Assembly: GCA_036676415.1 (NCBI GenBank)
Contig: JAKFCX010000025.1
Location: forward strand, 124,001 to 188,000
Reading direction: 5' to 3'
DNA length: 64,000 bases
From: JAEZDC01 sp036676415
Lineage (GTDB): Bacteria; Bacteroidota; Bacteroidia; Chitinophagales; Chitinophagaceae
The notes under the pieces were generated by a model that did no database searches, was not told where the DNA came from, and was given only the letters and a program-made list of their open reading frames with translations. Below, one piece after another: positions 1 through 8,854 of this stretch. The position numbers were made by a program, and so were the translations under genes. Each line of letters starts with the position of its first letter. Position 1 is the first letter of the stretch.

Positions 1-303
1 AAGCATATTAAAAGAATCATCTCTCGGCGTAGAGTATAAGGTGGGTGCTTCTATAGCTTCATTAAACTGCAAAATGTAATATTGACTACTGATGCTTCCC
101 CGGTGTAACAACACATCTTCTCTGAACTTACAGTCTGATATCAAAATTGAAATACCATTCGGAAGTGTTACAGCTTTCATGTAACCCATTCCTACATGAG
201 ACGGAATAACAATAATGCCGTCAATAACCTTCACTTTAAAGTGGCGTGAAAAGGTTTGGAGCAAGTCATGATAACTAACAGAGTCGTAGTAAATTTCCAT
301 CAT
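1..303 (-). CDS. AraC-type regulator paralog, 3' part outside window
   Basis: Reading the minus strand from the ATG-ATG pair at 303 gives an open frame of about 101 codons running off the window edge. It starts MMEIYYDSVSYHDLL and contains GMGYMKAVTLPNG and ISDCKFREDVLLHR. These align without gaps to GDGYMKLVRFSNG and ISDYSFKEDILFQR in the complete AraC-type regulator just upstream, so the two are tandem paralogs with the same N-terminal sensor domain. The DNA-binding domain would lie outside the window and is inferred only from the paralog. Same strand, 41 bp gap to the neighbour. Confidence 0.8.
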   Translation of the reverse strand, partial: MMEIYYDSVSYHDLLQTFSRHFKVKVIDGIIVIPSHVGMGYMKAVTLPNGISILISDCKFREDVLLHRGSISSQYYILQFNEAIEAPTLYSTPRDDSFNML

Positions 304-344
304 AGGCAGGCGTTACAGCTAATTTAGGAAAACTATAACGAATT

Positions 345-1310
345 TCACCTGCCACTTATGATGTCAGAAGGCAATTGATCGAAACTTTTTTTAAAGGCCT
401 TGGCAAAATTGCTGAGGTTAGAGTAGCCTACTTCCATTCCCACTTCCTTTACATTATACTTGTTGGAGAGCAGCATAGCTTTGGCTTTGTTCATTCTATG
501 CTTCTGGAAATATTGATATATGGGCAATCCGTAAATCTCTTTGAACGTGTTTTTTAGCTTCGAAGGACTCATCGCAGCCATCTTAGCTAATTTTGAAATT
601 CCTGGTGGCGAGCCTGAAAAATCTTTCAAAAGCTCCTGTTCAACCTTCTGCAACCTCAGGATATCGTCATTGGAGACCTTCATATCAAAATGCTGATCGT
701 TCATCTTCTTGTAAATCCTGGTAAAAAATCTTTCGATCAGCAGCATGGTCCGGTTCTGGATGATCAGGTTCTCGAAACTCTTACTGTCGCCAGCCGACAT
801 CAATTCACCTAAAATTCTCTTATACTCGGCATCCATTGGTTCGTAATTGAATGCACTCATCTTAAGTGACAGGTATTTTTTAATTACCTCACCTACTTCC
901 TCCACTCCAAGAAATCCTTCCAGCCATTCTTTACTAAAGTGGATGTTAACATTCTTTACAACGGTTCCATTGGTATATAAAAAAAGCCAGTCGAACTTGG
1001 TACTGGCGAGAAACACAGCTGATTTGCTTGTTACTTCAGGTGTGCCGGGAACTTTATTGATCACCTCATCAAAACGAAGGGTGTAGTAATCGAGATCGCT
1101 CTTCTTTCGTTGGAAGAGAATATCTTCTTTGAAGGAGTAATCACTGATGAGGCACTGTAATCCATTGGAGAATCTCACCAGCTTCATATATCCATCTCCG
1201 ATAGCTGGGTCAATAGACAAAACATTATCCTTCAGTTTCGATTTGAGGGATTTGGAGTAGAATTTTAAGAGTTCGTCGTAGTCAGTATGGTTGTATTCCA
1301 GTTTAAGCAC
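345..1310 (-). CDS. AraC family transcriptional regulator
   Basis: This 321-residue protein has a C-terminal AraC/XylS double helix-turn-helix domain at about residues 225-318. It shows the typical second-helix signature VKEVGMEVGYSNLSNFAKAF followed by KKSFDQLPSD. The N-terminal 200 residues form a ligand or sensor domain that I cannot assign to a named family; the downstream paralog at 1-303 shares it. It is expected to bind DNA and control transcription in the cytoplasm; the effector is unknown. Its start ATG lies 4 bp after the PspC-domain gene on the same strand, so the two are probably co-transcribed. Confidence 0.9.
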   Translation of the reverse strand: MLKLEYNHTDYDELLKFYSKSLKSKLKDNVLSIDPAIGDGYMKLVRFSNGLQCLISDYSFKEDILFQRKKSDLDYYTLRFDEVINKVPGTPEVTSKSAVFLASTKFDWLFLYTNGTVVKNVNIHFSKEWLEGFLGVEEVGEVIKKYLSLKMSAFNYEPMDAEYKRILGELMSAGDSKSFENLIIQNRTMLLIERFFTRIYKKMNDQHFDMKVSNDDILRLQKVEQELLKDFSGSPPGISKLAKMAAMSPSKLKNTFKEIYGLPIYQYFQKHRMNKAKAMLLSNKYNVKEVGMEVGYSNLSNFAKAFKKSFDQLPSDIISGR

Positions 1311-1314
1311 AGGC

Positions 1315-1536
1315 TTACAGGTATCTCAAAGGGTTTCGTTTAGCAAAAAGGATGTATCGTTTGATGTTCATCCAGAATGCCATGATCATATATACAATTA
1401 TCGGCGATCCCATCGTCAAAAAAGAGATATAGATGAACCACATACGAATTTTTGAAGTGGCTATACCTAATTTTTCTCCAACGGCTGTACAAACGCCAAA
1501 AAGCTGCCATTCAATGTACTGCTTTAGTCTGTTCAT
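1315..1536 (-). CDS. PspC domain-containing small membrane protein
   Basis: This 73-residue protein matches the PspC family: an N-terminal amphipathic part with FGVCTAVGEKLGI (the family has GVCaGla-yl) and a hydrophobic segment at about residues 30-56 that includes MWFIYISFLTMGSPIIVYMI. PspC proteins are inner-membrane stress components, though many Bacteroidota carry them without a full phage-shock operon, and none is visible here. It is first in a likely operon with the AraC regulator. A TAATTTG element, one base short of TAnnTTTG, ends 5 bp before the ATG, suggesting a transcript with little or no leader. Confidence 0.8.
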   Translation of the reverse strand: MNRLKQYIEWQLFGVCTAVGEKLGIATSKIRMWFIYISFLTMGSPIIVYMIMAFWMNIKRYILFAKRNPLRYL

Positions 1537-1601
1537 ATACGCAAATTAAACTAAAATGAGTACATGATCGAAATCAAGTTTTCTGCCAAGCTTTGAACCC
1601 G

Positions 1602-1609
1602 TACATTTG
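1602..1609 (+). promoter_or_regulatory. TAnnTTTG promoter element of aconitase
   Basis: TACATTTG is an exact match to the Bacteroidota -7 consensus. It lies 41 bp upstream of the aconitase ATG, giving a leader of roughly 35-40 nt. No convincing -33 box was fixed. Confidence 0.6.
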
Positions 1610-1650
1610 CACCTCGAATTCAGTGTTCATAACCAAACTTTTTTATACTC

Positions 1651-3921
1651 ATGGCTTTTGATATTGAAATGATTAGAAAGGTTTATGCCGGGATGCCAGC
1701 TAAGATTGAAGCAGCAAGAAGGAATCTCGGAAGACCCCTTACCTTATCTGAAAAAATTCTCTTTTCGCATCTGCATAATGATCAGGCATTACAAAACTTT
1801 GATCGTGGAGTAAATTATGTTGATTTTGCTCCTGATCGTGTAGCAATGCAGGATGCAACAGCACAAATGGCTTTACTGCAATTTATGCAGGCAGGAAGAC
1901 CGAAAGTTGCGGTTCCATCAACAGTGCATTGCGATCACCTGATACAGGCAAAGGATGGAGCCAATAAAGATCTTGAAATAGCACTCAGTGCCAATAAAGA
2001 AGTCTATGATTTCCTGGCTTCCGTTTCCAACAAATACGGTATTGGCTTCTGGAAAGCAGGTGCTGGTATTATTCACCAGGTGGTTTTAGAAAACTATGCC
2101 TTCCCTGGTGGTATGATGATCGGTACCGATTCTCACACACCTAATGCTGGTGGTTTGGGAATGATCGCTATTGGTGTTGGTGGTGCTGATGCCTGTGATG
2201 TAATGGCAGGACTTGCCTGGGAATTGAAATGGCCTAAACTCATCGGTATTAAACTTACCGGCAGAATGAGTGGATGGACAAGTGCAAAAGATATCATCTT
2301 AAAAGTTGCCGGTATTCTTACTGTAAAAGGTGGAACCGGTGCTATCGTAGAATATTTTGGTGAAGGTGCGGACAGCATTAGTGCAACAGGTAAAGCAACG
2401 ATCTGTAATATGGGTGCAGAGATCGGTGCTACATGTTCACTCTTTCCTTACGACGATAAAATGGCAGCATATCTCAAGGGAACAGTAAGAGAAGATGTGG
2501 CTGAATTAGCTGATACTATTCGTGAACATCTCAGGCCAGACGATGAAGTTTCCAACGAACCAGAAAAATATTACGACCAGGTTATAGAAATAAACCTGGA
2601 CGAACTGGAACCACACGTAAATGGTCCTTTTACGCCCGATCTTGCATGGCCCATCAGCCGTTTTGCTGAAGCAGTAAGAGCGAATAACTGGCCGGAGAAG
2701 TTAGAAGTGGCTTTGATCGGTTCTTGTACCAACTCTTCTTATGAAGACATTACTCGTTCTGCATCTATCGCTCAACAGGCCATTGATAAAAATCTGAAAA
2801 CAAAGGCGGAATTTACTGTTACACCAGGTAGTGAGCAGGTTCGTTATACAATTGCAAGAGATGGTCTCTTAAACATATTTGATAAGATTGGTGGAGTTGT
2901 TCTTGCAAATGCATGTGGACCATGTATCGGTCAATGGAGTCGTCATATTGATGATCCAACCAGGAAGAATTCTATTATAACTTCTTTCAATAGAAACTTT
3001 GCGAAGAGAAATGATGGTCATTCAGGAACCCATGCTTTCGTAGCATCTCCTGAGATCGTTACAGCTTTTGCTATTGCTGGTGATCTTACTTTTAATCCAT
3101 TAAAGGATAAGCTCACAAATAACAATGGAGAAGAAGTTTCATTGGATGAACCCACAGGTCATGAAATGCCTGCAAGAGGCTTCGCTGTGGAAGATGCAGG
3201 TTACCAGGCTCCGGCAGAAGATGGAACTGGAATTGAGGTAGCTGTTAGCCCGGAATCACAGCGTTTACAATTGCTCGCTCCTTTTTCTTCATGGGAAGGA
3301 ACGGATCTGTACGGGTTAAGATTATTGATCAAAGCAAAAGGAAAGTGTACAACCGATCATATTTCTATGGCTGGTCCATGGTTAAAATATCGTGGTCACC
3401 TCGATAATATCTCTAACAATCTATTGATCGGTGCTGTTAACTATTTCAACGATAAAACAGATTCTGTAAAGAATCAACTTACCGGTGAGTATGGACCAGT
3501 ACCTGCCACACAAAGAGCTTACAAAGCCGCAGCTATTGGAAGTATTGTAGTGGGTGATGAGAACTATGGTGAGGGTTCTTCAAGAGAACATGCAGCCATG
3601 GAACCAAGACATCTTGGTGTGAGAGCTATTCTGGTGAAGAGCTTTGCAAGGATCCACGAAACAAACCTGAAAAAGCAGGGAATGCTGGCACTTACTTTCG
3701 TGAACAAAGAAGATTACGAGAAGGTGCTGGAAGATGATACGATTGACATCAAAGGATTGAGTCAGTTTGCTCCGGGCAAGACCTTATCAGTAGTGTTGAA
3801 TCATGCTGATGGGTCAAAAGAAGAATTCGAAGTAAATCACACTTATAATGATCAGCAGATCGAATGGTTCAAGGCCGGTGGTGCATTAAACATCATCAGG
3901 ATGAAGTTCGATAATCAATAG
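1651..3921 (+). CDS. acn: Aconitate hydratase
   Basis: Aconitase converts citrate to isocitrate in the TCA cycle in the cytoplasm. The 756-residue length and the start MAFDIEMIRKVYAGMP fit the mitochondrial-type aconitase common in Bacteroidota. The three [4Fe-4S] ligand cysteines are visible: C359 in GSCTNSSYED and C422 and C425 in NACGPCIGQW. The substrate-binding motifs GTDSHTPNAGG (about residue 158) and GEGSSREHAAMEPRHLG (about 640) are intact. The gene is monocistronic, with its own TAnnTTTG promoter and a strong terminator. Other TCA genes here (mdh, sucB, sucA) are not adjacent. Confidence 0.97.
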   Translation: MAFDIEMIRKVYAGMPAKIEAARRNLGRPLTLSEKILFSHLHNDQALQNFDRGVNYVDFAPDRVAMQDATAQMALLQFMQAGRPKVAVPSTVHCDHLIQAKDGANKDLEIALSANKEVYDFLASVSNKYGIGFWKAGAGIIHQVVLENYAFPGGMMIGTDSHTPNAGGLGMIAIGVGGADACDVMAGLAWELKWPKLIGIKLTGRMSGWTSAKDIILKVAGILTVKGGTGAIVEYFGEGADSISATGKATICNMGAEIGATCSLFPYDDKMAAYLKGTVREDVAELADTIREHLRPDDEVSNEPEKYYDQVIEINLDELEPHVNGPFTPDLAWPISRFAEAVRANNWPEKLEVALIGSCTNSSYEDITRSASIAQQAIDKNLKTKAEFTVTPGSEQVRYTIARDGLLNIFDKIGGVVLANACGPCIGQWSRHIDDPTRKNSIITSFNRNFAKRNDGHSGTHAFVASPEIVTAFAIAGDLTFNPLKDKLTNNNGEEVSLDEPTGHEMPARGFAVEDAGYQAPAEDGTGIEVAVSPESQRLQLLAPFSSWEGTDLYGLRLLIKAKGKCTTDHISMAGPWLKYRGHLDNISNNLLIGAVNYFNDKTDSVKNQLTGEYGPVPATQRAYKAAAIGSIVVGDENYGEGSSREHAAMEPRHLGVRAILVKSFARIHETNLKKQGMLALTFVNKEDYEKVLEDDTIDIKGLSQFAPGKTLSVVLNHADGSKEEFEVNHTYNDQQIEWFKAGGALNIIRMKFDNQ

Positions 3922-3939
3922 ATCAAAGCATTAAATGAT

Positions 3940-3964
3940 AAACCCTCCTTTGGAGGGTTTTTTT
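3940..3964 (+). terminator. Rho-independent terminator after aconitase
   Basis: Perfect 9-bp stem AAACCCTCC / GGAGGGTTT with a TTT loop and a T run, 18 bp after the aconitase stop. Confidence 0.9.
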
Positions 3965-3994
3965 ATTAGATTACATATCCAAAATCGGCTTTGC

Positions 3995-6556
3995 ATGAAC
4001 AACTGGTACCAGTTAGAGGGAGAGAAAGTGCTGGAGGAATTAAAAACTTCCAGGCAAGGCCTGTCTGCCGACGAAGCTAAACAGCGTTTAATCCAACACG
4101 GTGAAAACAAACTGCAGGAAACAAAGCAAAAAACAAAACTTGCCATTTTTTTTTCACAGTTCAAAGACCTGATGATCCTGATATTATTTGGTGCAGCGAT
4201 CGTTTCGTTTATCGTGGGTGAAACAACTGATGCATTTGTTATTGTTGCGATCATCATTGCCAATGCTATTGTTGGATACATACAGGAATACAAAGCCGAA
4301 GAGTCTATTCGTATGCTGCAAAAAATGGCAGCTCAACATGCCATTGTTTTAAGAGATGGAAAGCACAATGATGTAGAAGCTTCACAACTGGTGCCGGGTG
4401 ATATTATTTCATTGGAAGCAGGTAATGTTATTCCAGCAGATGCAAGATTGATAGACGAACAACAGTTAAGAACAGAAGAAGCGCCATTAACAGGAGAAAG
4501 CCATTCGGTTGATAAGATCATTGATCCAATTGCTGAAAACAATTTGCTTCCGGCCGATCAGCTGAACATGGTTTTCAAAGGAACAATCATCAGCAATGGC
4601 TCCGGTATTGCTGTGGTCACCGGTACAGGAATGAATACAGAGATGGGAAAGATTGCTGGTATGCTCTCCCCTGAAACGCAACAAACCCCTTTGCAAAAAA
4701 GATTGGCAAAATTCAGCAAACAACTGGCAGTACTGGTGATTTTAATCTGCGTAATTGTTTTTGTTGTGGGATGGATGAGAGGTGAAGACAAAGTGCAGAT
4801 GTTTATGACTGCTTTATCGCTTGCGGTAGCTGCTTTGCCTGAAGCATTGCCTGCCGTAATAACTATTCTGCTTGCAAAAGGTGCAGCCAGGATGGCAAAA
4901 CAAAATGCGCTGATAAGAAAATTACCTGCTGTAGAAACGCTTGGCTCCGTAACATTCATTTGCAGTGATAAGACCGGAACACTCACACAAAATAAAATGA
5001 CGGTTGTAGTAGCCGAAGCTTCCGAAGGTCAGGAAGATCTTTTTCTAAAGGCAATGGCCATTAATAACGAGGTCAAAAAAAATGAACAGGATGAATGGAT
5101 GGGTGACTCAACAGAAATTGCCCTTGTAAATTATGCAGGAGAAAATGGTGTTGAGAAAATTGCCACAGAAAATGAATTGAAACTATTGAAACAACTTCCA
5201 TTTGATTCTGATCGGATGAGGATGAGTACCATTCACCAATATGGAAACAAAACACTTCTTTTAACCAAAGGAGCTCCCTCAAAAATAACAGAAGTGCTTA
5301 ACCTCGACCAACAGTCAAAAGATAAAATACTCAACCGGAATAAAGAACTGGCAGCAAAAGGTCAAAGAGTTTTATTCTTGGCTTATAAAGAACTGGATGC
5401 ACTGGCTGATAATATTGATCCATCACTGGAAACCAATCTTACTTACCTCGGCCTGGCAGGAATGATTGACCCGCCAAGAGAAGAAGTAATTCCTGCAATT
5501 GAAGAATGTAAACAGGCAGGAATTAAAAGTGTAATGATAACAGGTGATCAGCCACTAACTGCAAAAGCCATTGCCAAAGAACTAAAGATCATTGATAGTG
5601 ATGATGAAATTGTATTAACAGGAAAAGATCTCCAGGAACTCGACGATGAAGCATTGAAAGAAAAGGTGATGGTAACAAAATTGTATGCAAGAGTTTCACC
5701 GGAACAAAAATTAAAGATAGTTGAAGCACTGCAGCACAATAATCAATTTGTAGCAATGACGGGTGATGGAGTAAACGATGCTCCTTCATTAAAGAAAGCA
5801 GACATTGGTGTAGCAATGGGTATTACCGGAACCGATGTTTCCAAAGAGGCTGCCCATATGATTTTGCTGGACGACAACTTTGCTACCATAGTTAAAGCAG
5901 TCAAAGAAGGCAGGAGAATTTACAGCAACATTCGAAAATTTATTCAATACGTTTTAGCATGTAATCTTGGCGAGATACTAACCATTTTCCTTGCTCCTTT
6001 CTTTGGAATGGCAATCCCCATTTTGCCAATACATATTCTCTGGATAAACCTGGTTACAGACGGATTACCCGGTATTGCATTAACTGCAGAACCTGCAGAC
6101 AAAGACATCATGAAACAAAAACCACGGCCTCCAAAGCAAAATTTCTTTGCCGAAGGAATGTCATGGCAGATCATTTCTGCAGGAATCATTCTTGCTGCAG
6201 CAGCATTGGCCATACAAATGTGGGCGATCAATAATGATTATACAGTGCAGCAACAGCAATCTATTGTGTTTACTGTATTGTGCCTGGATCAATTGTCAAA
6301 TGCTATGGCTGTACGTTCCAACAGCAAGAGCATATTCACGATGAATATCCTGAAGAATAAATTAATGATTATAGCAGTTTTGATCACCTTTGCATTACAG
6401 GTAGCATTGATCTATATTCCTGCGTTACATTCAATATTCAAAACAACATCAATTGACCTTGAGGCAGTCATAGCGATACTTGTGGTGATGATCGTTAGCA
6501 CCATTCTCAGAGACATAACTAAATTAGTCATAGCAAGACGTTACCGGAATGGATAA
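3995..6556 (+). CDS. P-type Ca2+-transporting ATPase (P2A-like)
   Basis: An 853-residue P-type ATPase that moves cations, probably Ca2+, across the inner membrane. Visible in order: cation-ATPase N-terminal domain; actuator motif PLTGES; transmembrane PEALPAV in the M4 segment (PEGLPAV in classical Ca2+ pumps); phosphorylation motif CSDKTGTLTQNKMT with D325 as phosphoacceptor; MTGDGVNDAPSLKKADIGVAMG hinge; then the C-terminal membrane domain. The frame opens upstream inside the aconitase terminator, so I choose ATG 3995 (MNNWYQLEGEKV), which fits the family N-terminus. It overlaps the next gene by 8 bp, implying coupling. Ion specificity is inferred from family. Confidence 0.93.
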   Translation: MNNWYQLEGEKVLEELKTSRQGLSADEAKQRLIQHGENKLQETKQKTKLAIFFSQFKDLMILILFGAAIVSFIVGETTDAFVIVAIIIANAIVGYIQEYKAEESIRMLQKMAAQHAIVLRDGKHNDVEASQLVPGDIISLEAGNVIPADARLIDEQQLRTEEAPLTGESHSVDKIIDPIAENNLLPADQLNMVFKGTIISNGSGIAVVTGTGMNTEMGKIAGMLSPETQQTPLQKRLAKFSKQLAVLVILICVIVFVVGWMRGEDKVQMFMTALSLAVAALPEALPAVITILLAKGAARMAKQNALIRKLPAVETLGSVTFICSDKTGTLTQNKMTVVVAEASEGQEDLFLKAMAINNEVKKNEQDEWMGDSTEIALVNYAGENGVEKIATENELKLLKQLPFDSDRMRMSTIHQYGNKTLLLTKGAPSKITEVLNLDQQSKDKILNRNKELAAKGQRVLFLAYKELDALADNIDPSLETNLTYLGLAGMIDPPREEVIPAIEECKQAGIKSVMITGDQPLTAKAIAKELKIIDSDDEIVLTGKDLQELDDEALKEKVMVTKLYARVSPEQKLKIVEALQHNNQFVAMTGDGVNDAPSLKKADIGVAMGITGTDVSKEAAHMILLDDNFATIVKAVKEGRRIYSNIRKFIQYVLACNLGEILTIFLAPFFGMAIPILPIHILWINLVTDGLPGIALTAEPADKDIMKQKPRPPKQNFFAEGMSWQIISAGIILAAAALAIQMWAINNDYTVQQQQSIVFTVLCLDQLSNAMAVRSNSKSIFTMNILKNKLMIIAVLITFALQVALIYIPALHSIFKTTSIDLEAVIAILVVMIVSTILRDITKLVIARRYRNG

Positions 6557-7406
6557 TGAATTACGGGAAGAAATAGAAGCAAAACTTCAGCTGTCCATTA
6601 CAAAGACCGAACAGGTGTTTGGTGGTGATATCAATGAAACTTTTATTCTTCATAGCTCGGACACTAAGTTTTTTCTCAAACTCAATTCGTCTGAGCATGA
6701 GGACATGTTTGAAAAAGAATTCGCCGGCCTGGAGCTTTTGAGAAGCTCTAATTCAATAGCTGTTCCCCAACCACTGATCACAGGTAAATTAAAAACAAAT
6801 ATCTACCTGTTGATGGAGTGTATTGAAAAAGGAACGGCACCAGCAGCTTTCTGGCAGGTCTTTGCTCAACACTTGACTGCACTTCATAAAACTACAGCTG
6901 ATCAGTTTGGTTTAGATCATGACAATTACATTGGATCACTTCATCAAAAAAATAAACAATCAGGTGTATGGAGTGAATTTTATGCGAATCAAAGAATACT
7001 CTACCTGATCAGGTTAGCTTTTGATGAGAAAAAATGTGATAGCAGCGACATCAGGATGGCAGACAGGCTTTGCAGTAAATTAGATTCATTGTTTCCTGCT
7101 GAACCTCCTTCTTTATTACACGGTGATCTCTGGAGTGGAAATTTTATGATCAATACAAAAGGCCAGCCTGTCCTTTACGATCCTGCCGTTTATTATGGTC
7201 ATAGGGAAATGGATATTGGAATGTCGCTTTTGTTTGGTGGCTTCGATAAAAGCTTTTATTCTCATTACAATGAAAACTGGCCACTCGAAAAACATTGGGA
7301 GAGCAGAATTGTGCTTACACAACTTTATCCTTTACTTGTTCATCTGGTTTTATTTGGTGGTCATTATTATCAATCTGTGAGAGATACATTGAAAAAATAT
7401 AGTTGA
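6549..7406 (+). CDS. Fructosamine kinase family protein
   Basis: A 285-residue protein of the fructosamine-3-kinase / ketosamine-3-kinase family (APH fold). The catalytic loop LLHGDLWSGNFM (about residue 190) and the following metal-binding VLYDPAVYYGHREMDIGM are intact. Known members phosphorylate ketosamines on glycated proteins or small molecules, which then deglycate; the bacterial substrate here is unknown. It overlaps the ATPase stop by 8 bp and is followed 15 bp later by a bestrophin, so the three are probably one transcript without an obvious shared function. Confidence 0.9.
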   Translation: MDNELREEIEAKLQLSITKTEQVFGGDINETFILHSSDTKFFLKLNSSEHEDMFEKEFAGLELLRSSNSIAVPQPLITGKLKTNIYLLMECIEKGTAPAAFWQVFAQHLTALHKTTADQFGLDHDNYIGSLHQKNKQSGVWSEFYANQRILYLIRLAFDEKKCDSSDIRMADRLCSKLDSLFPAEPPSLLHGDLWSGNFMINTKGQPVLYDPAVYYGHREMDIGMSLLFGGFDKSFYSHYNENWPLEKHWESRIVLTQLYPLLVHLVLFGGHYYQSVRDTLKKYS

Positions 7407-7421
7407 TACGTATTTTTACAC

Positions 7422-8303
7422 ATGATCAGTTATAACCCCAAAGATTGGATCTTATTCGTCTTTCGTTTTCATAAAGCAGACACGGTAAGAAAACTATTCC
7501 CTTTGATCGTAGTAATGTGTCTTTATTCCTGGCTGGTGGTTTACCTGGAAAATCGCTACTTCAAACTTTCCGACCTGAACTATGCCAGGAATGTTACCAT
7601 GCTGCACAACCTCCTTGGTTTTGCCATTTCCATGTTACTTGTATTCAGAACCAATACTGCTTATGACCGTTGGTGGGAAGGAAGAAAACTCTGGGGCCAG
7701 TTGGTCAACACCAGCAGGAACCTGTCAATAAAGATGAATAGCTTTCTTGACCAGGAAGACGATAAGAACCGAATGTTTTTCCAGCAAATCATTCCAAGAT
7801 TTGCAAAAGCATTGAAGCTGCATTTACGATCAGAGATCACCCGGTTTGAGCTTGATCATATACCACATCCGGAAATTCCAAATTTCGATCATAGCAAACA
7901 TGTACCGAACCAGATAGCAGGATTAATGATGACAAGGGTTACACTTTTATACAAGAACAAAGTGATCTCGGGTGAACAGCTGATTTTGTTGAATGAAGAA
8001 TTAAGATCCTTCCTCGACATCTGTGGTGCATGTGAAAGGATCAAAAATACACCTATACCTTACTCTTACAGTGGATTTATAAAAAAGTTCATATTCTTCT
8101 ATATCATCACGCTACCGATTGGTTTAGTTGCCAGCTTAGGTATGATAACGATACCTGTAGTTGCTTTTATTTTTTATGTTTTAGCAAGCCTTGAGATCAT
8201 TGCACAGGAAATAGAAGAGCCATTTGGAAAGGATACAAACGATCTTCCAATGGAACGTTTGTATGATACCATCAACCGGAATTGCAAGGAGATTTTGAGT
8301 TAA
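7422..8303 (+). CDS. Bestrophin family ion channel protein
   Basis: A 293-residue membrane protein of the bestrophin/UPF0187 family (prokaryotic bestrophins form pentameric ion channels). It starts MISYNPKDWILFVFRFHKAD and has hydrophobic segments at about residues 25-42, 60-78 and two near 208-255, the usual four. The family's RTNTAYDRWWEGRKLWGQLV motif after TM2 and EEPFGKDTNDLPME near the C-terminus are present. It is the last gene of the ATPase-kinase-bestrophin group. Ion selectivity cannot be read from the sequence. Confidence 0.92.
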   Translation: MISYNPKDWILFVFRFHKADTVRKLFPLIVVMCLYSWLVVYLENRYFKLSDLNYARNVTMLHNLLGFAISMLLVFRTNTAYDRWWEGRKLWGQLVNTSRNLSIKMNSFLDQEDDKNRMFFQQIIPRFAKALKLHLRSEITRFELDHIPHPEIPNFDHSKHVPNQIAGLMMTRVTLLYKNKVISGEQLILLNEELRSFLDICGACERIKNTPIPYSYSGFIKKFIFFYIITLPIGLVASLGMITIPVVAFIFYVLASLEIIAQEIEEPFGKDTNDLPMERLYDTINRNCKEILS

Positions 8304-8350
8304 GCGGAATGATCAGTGTCAAAAAAAGTTCAGTAATGTGCTGAAACCTG

Positions 8351-8366
8351 AAGAGTGCGACGCAAG
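8351..8366 (+). repeat. Dispersed palindrome family, single C arm
   Basis: AAGAGTGCGACGCAAG differs by one base from the C arm seen at other loci. It lies in the convergent gap between the bestrophin and SET-domain genes. No partner T arm is visible nearby. Confidence 0.75.
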
Positions 8367-8402
8367 AGAAGAATCATTGAAATACTACTGCCTGCTCAAT
8401 AA

Positions 8403-8786
8403 TTATATCTTATGAAACCAAACTACCGTTTTATCATCAGGCTCAGCATTGTAATTAATGCATAACTCTGATCCTTTTTTTATGGCCTTAACGGTTCTGA
8501 TGGTCATTAACAGGCTTTCATAATCCATATCATAGTTACAATTGGCATCATAACTATGATTGTACAAAGAAACATAGCCAAGACCCAATGCACCTTGTTT
8601 ATTGGAATGACCCCACTCGAACAAATAATCAAACAGCCTTGTGTCTTCAATGGTCTTTCTTTCTTTAGGTGACAAGACAATTACGGGTGAAATTTCAATA
8701 ATTGTATTCGCAGGTATATTCTTTGAAGTATAAACGCCTCTTCCTTTATGTCCGGAAGGTGCTACGAAGAGATGTGGTAGGATCAT
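8403..8786 (-). CDS. SET domain-containing protein
   Basis: A 127-residue stand-alone SET domain. Visible motifs: GHKGRGVYTSKNIPANTIIE at the N-terminus (family GRGVfA), the core YVSLYNHSYDANCNY (family RfiNHSCxPN) and ELCINYN (family ELtfdY) near the C-terminus. SET proteins are lysine methyltransferases using S-adenosylmethionine; bacterial targets are mostly unknown. No post-SET cysteine cluster is visible. I place the start at ATG 8786, because the upstream codons reach into a divergent promoter region shared with mgtE. Monocistronic and convergent with the bestrophin gene. Confidence 0.85.
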   Translation of the reverse strand: MILPHLFVAPSGHKGRGVYTSKNIPANTIIEISPVIVLSPKERKTIEDTRLFDYLFEWGHSNKQGALGLGYVSLYNHSYDANCNYDMDYESLLMTIRTVKAIKKGSELCINYNAEPDDKTVVWFHKI

Positions 8787-8854
8787 GGTAAACTTTGGGC
8801 TGCGAAAATAGCACAATAGTCATACCATGCAGTTTAATTAATTTAATTTGCAGT

